Source: Acidimicrobiaceae bacterium
GTDB lineage: Bacteria > Actinomycetota > Acidimicrobiia > Acidimicrobiales > RAAP-2
Assembly: GCA_003133075.1 (NCBI GenBank)
Contig: PKZN01000098.1
Span: 1 to 20,464 of the forward strand
DNA length: 20,464 bases
Reading direction: 5' to 3'
Below, one piece after another: positions 11,693 to 18,447 of this stretch. The notes beneath the pieces were generated by a model, which did not search any database, was not told where the DNA came from, and saw nothing but the letters and a program-made list of their open reading frames with translations. A program made the position numbers and the translations under genes. Every line of letters begins with the position of its first letter. Within the stretch, counting starts at the first letter, position 1.

Positions 11693-12298
11693 TTACAGCA
11701 GTTGACCCGGGTTCGACGGGGGAGTCCCGAGGGCCAGTAGTGCGGCCGCACGAGTAGAGACCGCGGTACCGACGGTCTGCTCGTAGGTCAGGTGGGCCGT
11801 TTTGGCCGCCTGACCGGTGGTCGCTGCGGCCAACGACGCCGACAATGTGGACTGCGCAGTCGCGACCGTCGCGCGGAACGCCTCGTTGGCGGCCTGGATG
11901 CCGTCGACGTACGCCGTGCCGTTATAGCCCGCGGGCGGCGCTGGGGGATCGCCCGCCGCGGTGATCGCCGCGACGCGTACGTTCAACGCCGCTTCCGCCG
12001 ACACCTCAAAGGCGGCAATCGCCGCTTGACGGTCCGCTTTGGTCGTCGAGGCAGCTAACGCGGCTTGGAGGGTGGAACGCGCAGCGCCGATTGACGTGTG
12101 AAACGTGGCGTTGATGGCTTTGATGCCCTGGACGTAGGTGACCCACGTCGCGCGCCACGTCGTCCACGGTGTTGACGCCGTGGCCGTGTTGCTCGTTGAC
12201 GCCGTGGTTGAGGCGGCGAACGCCACTGCGGGAACGCTGACTCCCATGGCGGCGACGAGGGCGACGACCGCAAGGGACTTGGTTGCAATGCTCTTCAT
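11693..12298 (-). CDS. Secreted helical protein with two tandem repeats
   Basis: I do not recognise a named family. The 201-residue protein has a clear signal peptide (MKSIATK, hydrophobic 8-27, likely cleavage near VAFA-A), a Ser/Thr/Ala-rich spacer to about 48, then two 65-residue repeats at 55-119 and 130-194. They align without gaps and are identical at 27 positions: both start YVxGI, have STLxAxLAA-TT in the middle and end in a G-x-PP turn. Composition is strongly Ala-rich and predicted helical, with no cysteines or charges clustered for catalysis. A pair of helical hairpins acting in the envelope or outside is likely. The start ATG 12298 has AAAGGAG at ideal spacing; the longer frame from 12328 does not. 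A transcription terminator follows, and 11-bp direct repeats lie about 80 nt upstream. Confidence 0.82.
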   Translation of the reverse strand: MKSIATKSLAVVALVAAMGVSVPAVAFAASTTASTSNTATASTPWTTWRATWVTYVQGIKAINATFHTSIGAARSTLQAALAASTTKADRQAAIAAFEVSAEAALNVRVAAITAAGDPPAPPAGYNGTAYVDGIQAANEAFRATVATAQSTLSASLAAATTGQAAKTAHLTYEQTVGTAVSTRAAALLALGTPPSNPGQLL

Positions 12299-12377
12299 AA
12301 GTTCTCCTTTCACAAGAACAACGGTCACCGTAGAAAAGAGAATTGTGACGGTGATGTGAGATCACTGGGGAATCGCT

Positions 12378-12399
12378 TCGAGATTCTTTTGAGATTCTT
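12378..12399. promoter_or_regulatory. Tandem 11-bp direct repeats, probable response-regulator site
   Basis: TCGAGATTCTT and TTGAGATTCTT lie head to tail and differ at one base. Eleven-bp direct repeats are the layout of OmpR/PhoB-family sites. They are about 80 nt upstream of the start of the repeat-containing secreted protein. A GTGAT-N5-ATCAC palindrome is at 12351-12365 between them and the gene. Confidence 0.45.
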
Positions 12400-12513
12400 G
12401 AGAAGGACGCGCGTTGCGCTGTCACTGAGGGCGTTGTGTGAACGTGTTGATTTAGAGGTCACCACGACGATGTAGCGGTCACTGACGAAGAGCGTGCCTT
12501 ATGTAAGGGGGAC

Positions 12514-12555
12514 CGCTCGCTCCGCGCGTGCCACTCGCCACGCGAGGAGCGAGCG
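12514..12555. terminator. Strong inverted repeat after the dehydrogenase gene
   Basis: CGCTCGCTCC (12514-12523) pairs with GGAGCGAGCG (12546-12555), and inside CGCGTG pairs with CACGCG around an 8-nt loop, with one G-A mismatch. It begins 2 nt after the stop of the minus-strand gene. There is no T run, which is common for terminators in high-GC actinobacteria. Confidence 0.6.
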
Positions 12556-12556
12556 T

Positions 12557-13390
12557 TCAGCTCGTGTGACCGTGCGCCTCGATCGAGACGGGTTCCCATT
12601 CGCGCCACAGGGCCAAGCGCGACTCGTAGTCGGCGGTCGCCAGAGCCAAGGGTCCGTCACCGAAGAAGATCCGTAGCGGTGGGCGGGCGGCGTCGACGAC
12701 CGTCAATATGGCCGCACGAGTCGCGAAGGGATCCCCAGGGCTAGCCCCCCGGCGAGCCCGCAGGCGGGCGTTCTGCTCGCGAGCCTCGTCGTATGCGTCG
12801 ATGGGCGTGGCGTGTTTGGCCGACGAGCCACCCCAGTCGGTGGCGTAGCCCCCCGGCTCGACGAGCGTCACGTTGATACCGAACGCTTCGACTTCACGAG
12901 CGAGGGCCTGGCTCAGTCCTTCAAGGGCCCACTTCGACGCGTGGTACATGCCGATGTTCGCGAAGGCTGTGATACCGCCGATGGAGGTCACCTGGATGAT
13001 GTGACCGCTACCTTGGGCGCGGAGTTGGGGCAGGACCGCCTGGGTCACCCAGAGCGCGCCGAAGAGATTCGTCTCGATCTGCTCACGGGCCTCCGCCTCG
13101 GAGAGTTCCTCGACCATGCCGAACTGTCCGTAGCCCGCGTTATTGATGACCACGTCCAATCGCTCGAACCGCTTGATGGCCTGTTGTACGACCGTGGTGA
13201 CGGCCGAGCGATCCGTGACGTCGAGGGCGAGGGGAAGAATCAGTTCGCCGTACGTCGCTTTGAGATCGGCGAGTGTTGCGACCTCACGAGCCGTTGCGAC
13301 CACTTGATCGCCTCGATCGAGGGCCGCGATGGCCCATTCGCGGCCAAAACCGCGTGAACTTCCGGTAATGAACCAGGTCTTTTGGGTCAC
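12557..13390 (-). CDS. Short-chain dehydrogenase/reductase
   Basis: A 277-residue classical SDR oxidoreductase using NAD(P)(H). All family landmarks are present: the TGSSRGFG nucleotide-binding motif at 9-16 (an Arg after the second Ser suggests NADP), DVTD at 57-60, NNAG at 83-86, catalytic Ser136 in VTSIGG, and Tyr149-Lys153 in YHASK, followed by VEPGGYATDW, the usual PG motif after strand six. The C-terminal third is the variable substrate lid, so the substrate is unknown. The start is GTG 13390, with AAAGGGA about 9 nt upstream. It is flanked by its own hairpin at 12514-12555 and by a 150-nt gap to the LCP gene, so it is probably a single-gene unit. Confidence 0.92.
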   Translation of the reverse strand: MTQKTWFITGSSRGFGREWAIAALDRGDQVVATAREVATLADLKATYGELILPLALDVTDRSAVTTVVQQAIKRFERLDVVINNAGYGQFGMVEELSEAEAREQIETNLFGALWVTQAVLPQLRAQGSGHIIQVTSIGGITAFANIGMYHASKWALEGLSQALAREVEAFGINVTLVEPGGYATDWGGSSAKHATPIDAYDEAREQNARLRARRGASPGDPFATRAAILTVVDAARPPLRIFFGDGPLALATADYESRLALWREWEPVSIEAHGHTS

Positions 13391-13540
13391 GAAGAATCCC
13401 TTTCGATCGATGGCGAGAGCCCTACAGCGCTCGCGTGCCGCGTCTCAGCGTACGGGTTGCGCGCGAGACATTCAACGTTTCGATAGAGCACCGCCGCGCG
13501 ACGATTGCGCGGTGTCGTCGAAGAAACGAAGTGCCGGGAA

Positions 13541-15250
13541 TTAGGCGGGTCCGTTTCCGGCCGCGTTGCACGCCCGCGGGTCCCACGGCTCAAGCGCCGG
13601 ATTCACCGAGCTCGGAGGAGTGAAGTCACCATTGCCCCTCATGCCCGGTGGTACGTAGATGGTCGTCGTCGTCACCGATGATGCGATGGTGGTGGTCGTA
13701 CCGGAATGCTTCTTGGGCGTCGTGCTCGTCGTGGTTGTCTTCGCCGCAGGCGCACTCACGCTGAGCCCCGTGCCCGTCTGAACGGTCACCTCTGCGCCGG
13801 TCGTGACTTCTTTGGGGTTGTAACCCAGAATCGCAGGTCCCTGGAGCGCCGCCAAGACCGCTTGGGCGGCGGCGAGTTGGGGGCTCTTCCAGTCGCCGTT
13901 GGCCGGCGGCGGCGAGCCACCGTACCAAACGACGGTCTCGCTCACGGGCCCGTCAGGGGTCACGTCACTGGTCGACACGACGTCGAAGCCGAGTCGGTGG
14001 AGCGGGTTTGCGACCACGGCGGCCTGATTAGTGACGCCCGTGCCGTTCTCGACCGTGACCTTGATGCTTGACGGCGTCGGGAGTTTCTGGCCCGTGAAGG
14101 AACTGTCGCCCGGGGCGACGTCGAAGACCTTGTTGACCGCCTCAACGCCATTGGGCTGCACGGGGAAGACGACGTCGCCGTAGTAGTAGCCCTGATAGAG
14201 CAGTGATCCAGTCTCGACGTCGGTCACCGGGTAGGTGAACTGGGGGACGTTGCCGATTTGAGTGTGGGCGAAGGTACGCGCCAGATGGACCATCTCGCCC
14301 TCGGAGAAACCGTTGTCGACGGTGAGGTCGGGCAACACGGCGGTGGCGATGCTCTGGTCGGTGAAGGGGTCGCTCAGCCCGCGCGCCGCGACCTTCGACG
14401 CCAACACTCGCAAGAACTCGTGCGTGCGGCGAATGCGCGCGAGGTCCGAGAGCGCTTCGTAGGGCCACGAGCGTGGATCGTGATTCGATGGATCGGGTTG
14501 AATCTGCAAATGTCGTGCGCGCACCACTTGGAGGGCGCGATAGCCGTCAAGGTCGTAGCAGCCCGTGCGCTCGATGTTGAGCCCGGACTCGGCGTCGAAG
14601 ATGGGCACGGGGAAGTACATCTTCACTCCGCCGAGGGCGTTCACGACACTGGCGAAGGTGTCGAAGTTCAATTCGACGTAGTGGTTGATCGGGATACCAA
14701 AGTCTTCTTCGATCGCGCTGATGAGTTGGCTCGGTCCCTCGTAAAGCGCGGCGTCGATCTTGTTGGCGCCGATGATTCGCGCGTTGGGAACGAACAGGTC
14801 GCGCGGGATCGAGAGGAGCGAGACTGCGCCGGTGCTCGGCACGAGGTGCAAGATCATGTCGATGTCGCTGTTGACGCCGTTCACGCCATCGGCGCAGAGC
14901 CCGTAGGCGGGGTTCTGAACCTTGAGGGCGCAGCGACTCGTCGAGCCCACGAGCAAGATGTTGAGGGGAGCCCCCGCGTTACCACTCGATTGAATGGTCG
15001 TCACCTCGATCCGGTGGACCAGCGAACCGAGGTAGTAGTAGTCAGCCACGACGCCACCGACGACGAGGACGACTACGACGCCGACGGTAATGATCGATCG
15101 GCGTATCCACACTCGGCGTCTGTTGCGGGGGGCTCGTCGCCGCTTCGGCGACCGACGATCAACGGCGTCGCCCATCGCGACGAGGCGCTCGTGGTTTGCG
15201 ATCTTCTTCTCGGAGCGCGCGTCACCGTTTCCTTCGGTTTCGAGCGGCAC
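13541..15250 (-). CDS. LytR-CpsA-Psr (LCP) family cell-wall polymer ligase with LytR_C domain
   Basis: A 569-residue membrane-anchored LCP protein, the family that transfers lipid-linked glycopolymers onto peptidoglycan outside the cell. It has a basic cytoplasmic N-terminus (32-51), one helix (52-70), then the LCP catalytic domain at about 95-290: NILLVGST, SDIDMILHLVP, SIPRDLFV, NKIDAAL, VNALGGVKMYF, GCYDLDGYRALQVVRARHL and DLARIRRTHEF, which hold the conserved Arg and Asp residues that bind pyrophosphate. The LytR_C domain is at 395-445 (IKVTVENGTGVTNQAA). The tail (500-569) is Thr/Pro-rich, as for wall-spanning segments. The start GTG 15250 is supported by TAGAAT 6 nt upstream; ATG 15175 would truncate the cytoplasmic end. 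Its gene stands alone behind the GntR-ABC operon. Confidence 0.93.
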   Translation of the reverse strand: MPLETEGNGDARSEKKIANHERLVAMGDAVDRRSPKRRRAPRNRRRVWIRRSIITVGVVVVLVVGGVVADYYYLGSLVHRIEVTTIQSSGNAGAPLNILLVGSTSRCALKVQNPAYGLCADGVNGVNSDIDMILHLVPSTGAVSLLSIPRDLFVPNARIIGANKIDAALYEGPSQLISAIEEDFGIPINHYVELNFDTFASVVNALGGVKMYFPVPIFDAESGLNIERTGCYDLDGYRALQVVRARHLQIQPDPSNHDPRSWPYEALSDLARIRRTHEFLRVLASKVAARGLSDPFTDQSIATAVLPDLTVDNGFSEGEMVHLARTFAHTQIGNVPQFTYPVTDVETGSLLYQGYYYGDVVFPVQPNGVEAVNKVFDVAPGDSSFTGQKLPTPSSIKVTVENGTGVTNQAAVVANPLHRLGFDVVSTSDVTPDGPVSETVVWYGGSPPPANGDWKSPQLAAAQAVLAALQGPAILGYNPKEVTTGAEVTVQTGTGLSVSAPAAKTTTTSTTPKKHSGTTTTIASSVTTTTIYVPPGMRGNGDFTPPSSVNPALEPWDPRACNAAGNGPA

Positions 15251-15256
15251 CGGTCA

Positions 15257-15262
15257 ATTCTA
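15257..15262 (-). promoter_or_regulatory. Leaderless -10 box of the LCP gene
   Basis: On the minus strand TAGAAT is followed after 6 nt by the GTG start. It matches TATAAT at five of six positions. No -35 consensus is seen; the spacer region is occupied by a palindrome at 15266-15280. Confidence 0.6.
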
Positions 15263-15265
15263 CTT

Positions 15266-15294
15266 CCGGCGCTGCGCCGGAGTCCCTACGGGAC
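15266..15294. repeat. Two adjacent inverted repeats between the permease and LCP genes
   Basis: CCGGCGC and GCGCCGG surround a single T at 15266-15280, and GTCCC/GGGAC surround TAC at 15282-15294. Together they could end transcription of the GntR-ABC operon, whose last stop is at 15300. The first one also lies exactly in the -35/-10 spacer region of the LCP promoter, so it may be an operator. Confidence 0.5.
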
Positions 15295-15299
15295 GTGGG

Positions 15300-16382
15300 T
15301 CAGTGTCGTCGAACCCACCAGAGGGAGAAGGCGAACAGCACTGCGGTGAGGACCAGGAAACTACCAAACTCCATCCACTGAAACGTCCAAAATCGGCTGA
15401 CCGGTTGGTACGTCACGATCGTGCGCAAGTGAAAAGACGCCACGCACTTCTGCATGGCGTCGAGCATCGCGTGACTCGGCCCGCCGTGGATGATGGTTTC
15501 TCCACCGCCCACTCGCGCTGGCGGCGCAGGGAATTTGTTCGGGCATCGCCCCACACCCTCGAAGGACGCGCGGTCGAAGCCGAGGTTTCGAAAACTGATG
15601 TTGCCGTTGGATCCGACGCCCCCATGCTCGCCAATGACGACACCAGATTTGTTGATGAGTTGGTCCGTGACGATCCAGTCCGACTGTTGTGGGGTGGCTC
15701 GCACCACGACGCTGCCATTGCTGAAGAACGGCAGTGTGTATTTCGACACGAATCGCAGGGGCGCCAAAAAGTGCGGGCGAACGTTCTCGCTGAAGAAGAA
15801 GTGAACGGCGGCGTAACCGAAGAGGGTCACCGCCATGGCGGGCACTGTGCGACGCAGCACAGCGCCCGCGGCCACGCCGAGGGCGAAGGCGAAGGCGGCG
15901 TAGGCCACCGGAACGAGGTCGCGGGTGTCGAACGTGCTGAAGGGGAGGTTGTTCACGTGATCCCAAGGCCGCGACCACAGGGTCGCCATGAGGCTGAACA
16001 GTCCTATCGCGACGATGCCACCGATACCCGCGACGCAGATTTTCGCGGCGAACCACTTCGTACGGGTCTCGCTTTGGGTCCAGGCGAGTCGAAACGTGTC
16101 GTGTTCGTACTCGCGCGCCACCAGGGGAGCGCCGAGGAAGGCTCCGAGTAACGCTGGAAAGATGATGGAATCTTGGACGAGGTGCTCGTAGAAGTTGTAG
16201 TTGTTGAGAAACGCACCCTGCGTCGAGTTGCAGTCCCCGTGCATCGTGCAGGACTTCACGATCGTGTCGTAGACGTGAAAGAGATGGGGAGCCGTCACAC
16301 CGAAAATCACGGCGAAGACCACCACGGCCCCGGCGAGGATGACGGCTTGCGCGCGGAACTGTCGCCAGGCGAGCCACATCAT
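15300..16382 (-). CDS. ABC-2-type transporter permease subunit
   Basis: A 360-residue membrane protein paired with the ATPase upstream. It starts MMWLAWRQFRAQA, the typical opening of permeases in GntR-linked ABC operons of actinobacteria. Hydrophobic segments lie at about 12-30, 72-88, 112-135, 157-175, 178-196 and 335-356, six in all. The REYEHDTFRLAWTQSETR loop at 90-107 is the cytoplasmic coupling region of this family. A loop of about 135 residues (200-335) between helices five and six is large and contains two cysteines. Start ATG 16382 overlaps the ATPase stop as ATGA. A longer frame from 16481 lies inside the ATPase gene and is not used. Direction and substrate of transport are unknown; antibiotic or lipid export is common for the type. 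Confidence 0.88.
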   Translation of the reverse strand: MMWLAWRQFRAQAVILAGAVVVFAVIFGVTAPHLFHVYDTIVKSCTMHGDCNSTQGAFLNNYNFYEHLVQDSIIFPALLGAFLGAPLVAREYEHDTFRLAWTQSETRTKWFAAKICVAGIGGIVAIGLFSLMATLWSRPWDHVNNLPFSTFDTRDLVPVAYAAFAFALGVAAGAVLRRTVPAMAVTLFGYAAVHFFFSENVRPHFLAPLRFVSKYTLPFFSNGSVVVRATPQQSDWIVTDQLINKSGVVIGEHGGVGSNGNISFRNLGFDRASFEGVGRCPNKFPAPPARVGGGETIIHGGPSHAMLDAMQKCVASFHLRTIVTYQPVSRFWTFQWMEFGSFLVLTAVLFAFSLWWVRRH

Positions 16383-17272
16383 CGCGGGATCTCCGGCGCA
16401 GTTGCCGGGCCACCACCACGTTTCCCCTGACTCATGTACCCGAGCACCAGGTCGTCCAGCGACACCGCCTCGACGATCCACGCGGGGTCAGTGATTGGCC
16501 CGTCGGATCGAACGAGCAGCGTGGCCTGTCGCTCGGTGTAGCTCGAGTCGACGATCACTTGATTCTCTGGCGCCGCGGCGACGCCCTCGCGTGGGCCAAC
16601 GAGACGGTGGTGCGACGCGAGTAATTCATCGACCTCTCCCGCTAGTTGCACGCGTGAGGAGATTAAAATGACCAGGTAGTCACACACCCGCTCGACGTCG
16701 GCGACCAGGTGTGATGAGAGGATCACGCTGACCTGGTGATCGGCCACGGTTTCCATAAGGATCTGCAGGAACTCCCTTCGAGCGAGTGGGTCCAATGCCG
16801 CGACCGGCTCGTCGAGGAGTAGGACGTCGGGTCGCTTGGCGATGGCCAAGGTGAGGGCGAGTTGCGCGCGCTGACCGCCTGAGAGCTTGCCGGCGCGGCG
16901 AGTGAGGTCGAGACCCAATTGCGCAATGCGACGCTGGGCCAGCGAATGGTCCCAACCGGGGTTGGTGTGGGCGCCAAAGCGAAGGTGATCGCTGACACTC
17001 AATCCCTCGTAGGTGGGAGTGTTCTGCGCGACGAAGCCGACCTTCGACAGTTGCGCGGGACTTGCGGCGGGGGTTTCGCCCAGTACGCGCACGGTGCCCG
17101 AGGTTGGTCGTATCAACCCCGCCGCGAGGTTCAACAGCGTGCTCTTGCCCGAGCCGTTGGGGCCGACGAGTCCCACGACGTGACCCTCGGGAATCTCGAG
17201 GGAGCAGTCGCTGAGTGCGTCGTGGCGTCGGTACCGCTTGGTCAGGGCCTCGGTCGCTAGGACGGCGCTCAC
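16379..17272 (-). CDS. ABC transporter ATP-binding protein
   Basis: A 297-residue ATPase that drives the permease encoded next. Walker A is GPNGSGKST at 37-45, the Q-loop FVAQNT at 80-85, the signature LSGGQRAQLAL at 130-140, Walker B VLLLDEP at 150-156 and the H-loop His in ILSSHLVADVE. The last 80 residues form the accessory domain usual for ABC-2 exporters. The start is GTG 17272, overlapping the regulator stop as GTGA; the longer frame from 17305 lies inside the GntR gene and is not used. The end overlaps the permease start by 4 nt, so the three proteins are made by coupled translation in fixed order: regulator, ATPase, permease. Confidence 0.94.
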   Translation of the reverse strand: MSAVLATEALTKRYRRHDALSDCSLEIPEGHVVGLVGPNGSGKSTLLNLAAGLIRPTSGTVRVLGETPAASPAQLSKVGFVAQNTPTYEGLSVSDHLRFGAHTNPGWDHSLAQRRIAQLGLDLTRRAGKLSGGQRAQLALTLAIAKRPDVLLLDEPVAALDPLARREFLQILMETVADHQVSVILSSHLVADVERVCDYLVILISSRVQLAGEVDELLASHHRLVGPREGVAAAPENQVIVDSSYTERQATLLVRSDGPITDPAWIVEAVSLDDLVLGYMSQGKRGGGPATAPEIPR

Positions 17273-17658
17273 GCCACTACCGTCCCCGAGGTTGACCGAA
17301 AGCACTCGCGAACGAGTGCTTCGATGCTGTCGTCGTCGAGTCCCGCCTCGCGTGCGGCGGCGACCCAGCGCTGAAGGTCGTGGCGAAGTGGTCCGAGCGC
17401 GGCGGTCGATTCGTTGAGGGATTTCGCGATGAAGGTACCCACCCCGGCCCGGCCACTCACCAGTCCTTCGTGCTCGAGTTCGCGGTACGCCTTCGAGACG
17501 GTGTTGGGGTTGATGGCGAGGTGACCGACGACCTCTTTTACGGTGGGGAGTTGGTCGCCCTCAAAGAGGAGCCCGAGTTTGAGGGCTCTTCGGACTTGCT
17601 GGACTATCTGCATGTAGGGCGGTACACCGGAGTGTCCGTCGATGTAGAACTCGATCAC
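17269..17658 (-). CDS. GntR-family (YtrA-type) transcriptional regulator
   Basis: A 129-residue repressor with an N-terminal winged helix (about 10-78: PPYMQIVQQVRRALKLGLLFEGDQLPTVKEVVGHLAINPNTVSKAYRELEHEGLV, wing SGRAGVGTFI) and only a short helical C-terminus, which defines the YtrA subfamily usually paired with ABC transporters. Start is GTG 17658, with AGGTG upstream. It leads the operon and its promoter region contains a perfect TTCACTAG/CTAGTGAA palindrome at 17670-17689, the kind of site such a dimer binds, so it probably represses its own operon until an effector (for this group often a cell-wall antibiotic) is sensed. The effector cannot be told from sequence. Confidence 0.92.
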   Translation of the reverse strand: MIEFYIDGHSGVPPYMQIVQQVRRALKLGLLFEGDQLPTVKEVVGHLAINPNTVSKAYRELEHEGLVSGRAGVGTFIAKSLNESTAALGPLRHDLQRWVAAAREAGLDDDSIEALVRECFRSTSGTVVA

Positions 17659-17669
17659 GCTGCACCTAT

Positions 17670-17689
17670 TTCACTAGTCTCCTAGTGAA
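17670..17689. promoter_or_regulatory. GntR operator, perfect palindrome
   Basis: TTCACTAG and CTAGTGAA are perfect 8-bp arms around TCTC. The site begins at the last base of the -10 box and covers the predicted transcription start of the GntR-ABC operon, the classic place for a repressor. Confidence 0.8.
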
Positions 17690-17697
17690 CTATAACA
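17689..17697 (-). promoter_or_regulatory. Extended -10 promoter of the GntR-ABC operon
   Basis: On the minus strand TGTTATAGT contains TATAGT (17694-17689) preceded by TGT, an extended -10. No -35 match is seen 16-18 nt upstream, which an extended -10 can replace. Confidence 0.55.
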
Positions 17698-17721
17698 GCG
17701 CTCGCTCGTTGGCTCGGGGAG

Positions 17722-18327
17722 TTACTGCCCGGTGAGGTATTTCTCGACGGATTCGACGTGGAGGTAACGAGGGCCGCTCGTGCCACAGGCGATGAAGGGA
17801 AAGGGGACCACCGTCGACTCCTTTTGAAGGGGTGGGTAGACCCGTAGGCCCGCGGCGGTAATTGGCGAACACGCGGCGGTGGGGAAGTTCTCGGCGACTG
17901 TGATCTGCAAGACGACCGTCGCGGTGCTGCGCGCGGTGTCCTGGTCAAATCCCTTGGCGGTTCGAGCGCTCGTGAGAGTGATGACCGAAGCGGCGTGCTC
18001 GCCGTCCCTCGCGGCCGGACTACCGAGTTGAATACCCGCTTGGGTGACGGCGGAGACACCGGGGTAGCCGTAGAGCGTGCAGGAGTGCGTCGAAAGATTG
18101 GTGAAGTTCAAGCTGTAGTACGAACTGCCCGCGGCGCCGTTGCCCTGGGTGTTGAGCCAGACGTCGAGGTTGGCCGTCGTACAGGCTGGCGTCCCCGCGC
18201 CCGAGGCGAGTACCTGCGTGCTCGGGAGGCTCCAGACGAAGAGGCTCGCGAAGAGCGTGAGGGTGCTCGCAACGGCGAGAATCTTGGTCGATCGACGAAT
18301 TCGGTTGAGGGGAGTGAGACGGTGCAT
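17722..18327 (-). CDS. Secreted DUF4232-domain protein
   Basis: A 201-residue exported protein of unknown function, the second DUF4232 member here. It has a basic N-terminus (MHRLTPLNRIRRSTK), a hydrophobic segment at about 16-33 and probable signal cleavage near 41. The domain shows ACTTANLDVW (Cys49), LNFTNLS, the hallmark CTLYGYPG (Cys83), and the later pair Cys153 and Cys181. All four cysteines are in the same places as in the protein at 7753-8325. The start ATG 18327 has AAGGAGGTG upstream, so unlike that protein it uses a normal leader. It lies 33 nt upstream of the operator of the GntR operon's sense direction and is transcribed as a separate unit toward it; readthrough is possible because no terminator is visible. 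Confidence 0.85.
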   Translation of the reverse strand: MHRLTPLNRIRRSTKILAVASTLTLFASLFVWSLPSTQVLASGAGTPACTTANLDVWLNTQGNGAAGSSYYSLNFTNLSTHSCTLYGYPGVSAVTQAGIQLGSPAARDGEHAASVITLTSARTAKGFDQDTARSTATVVLQITVAENFPTAACSPITAAGLRVYPPLQKESTVVPFPFIACGTSGPRYLHVESVEKYLTGQ

Positions 18328-18447
18328 GACGCACCTCCTTGGAGTTGCGCGACGGTGATGAGTGAACGTGCCGCACTCACAATCGTAGGTGCGCGTCGCG
18401 CAGAATTCGTTTCGATAACTGCTTTGTCATCTAGTTGTAAACCGATG

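Noticed and set aside
14258..15349. 363-codon plus-strand frame antisense to the LCP gene
   Set aside because: The LCP catalytic and LytR_C motifs are on the other strand; this is a GC-rich shadow.
15090..16151. 353-codon plus-strand frame antisense to the permease
   Set aside because: Charged, His/Arg-rich composition typical of an antisense of a membrane protein gene.
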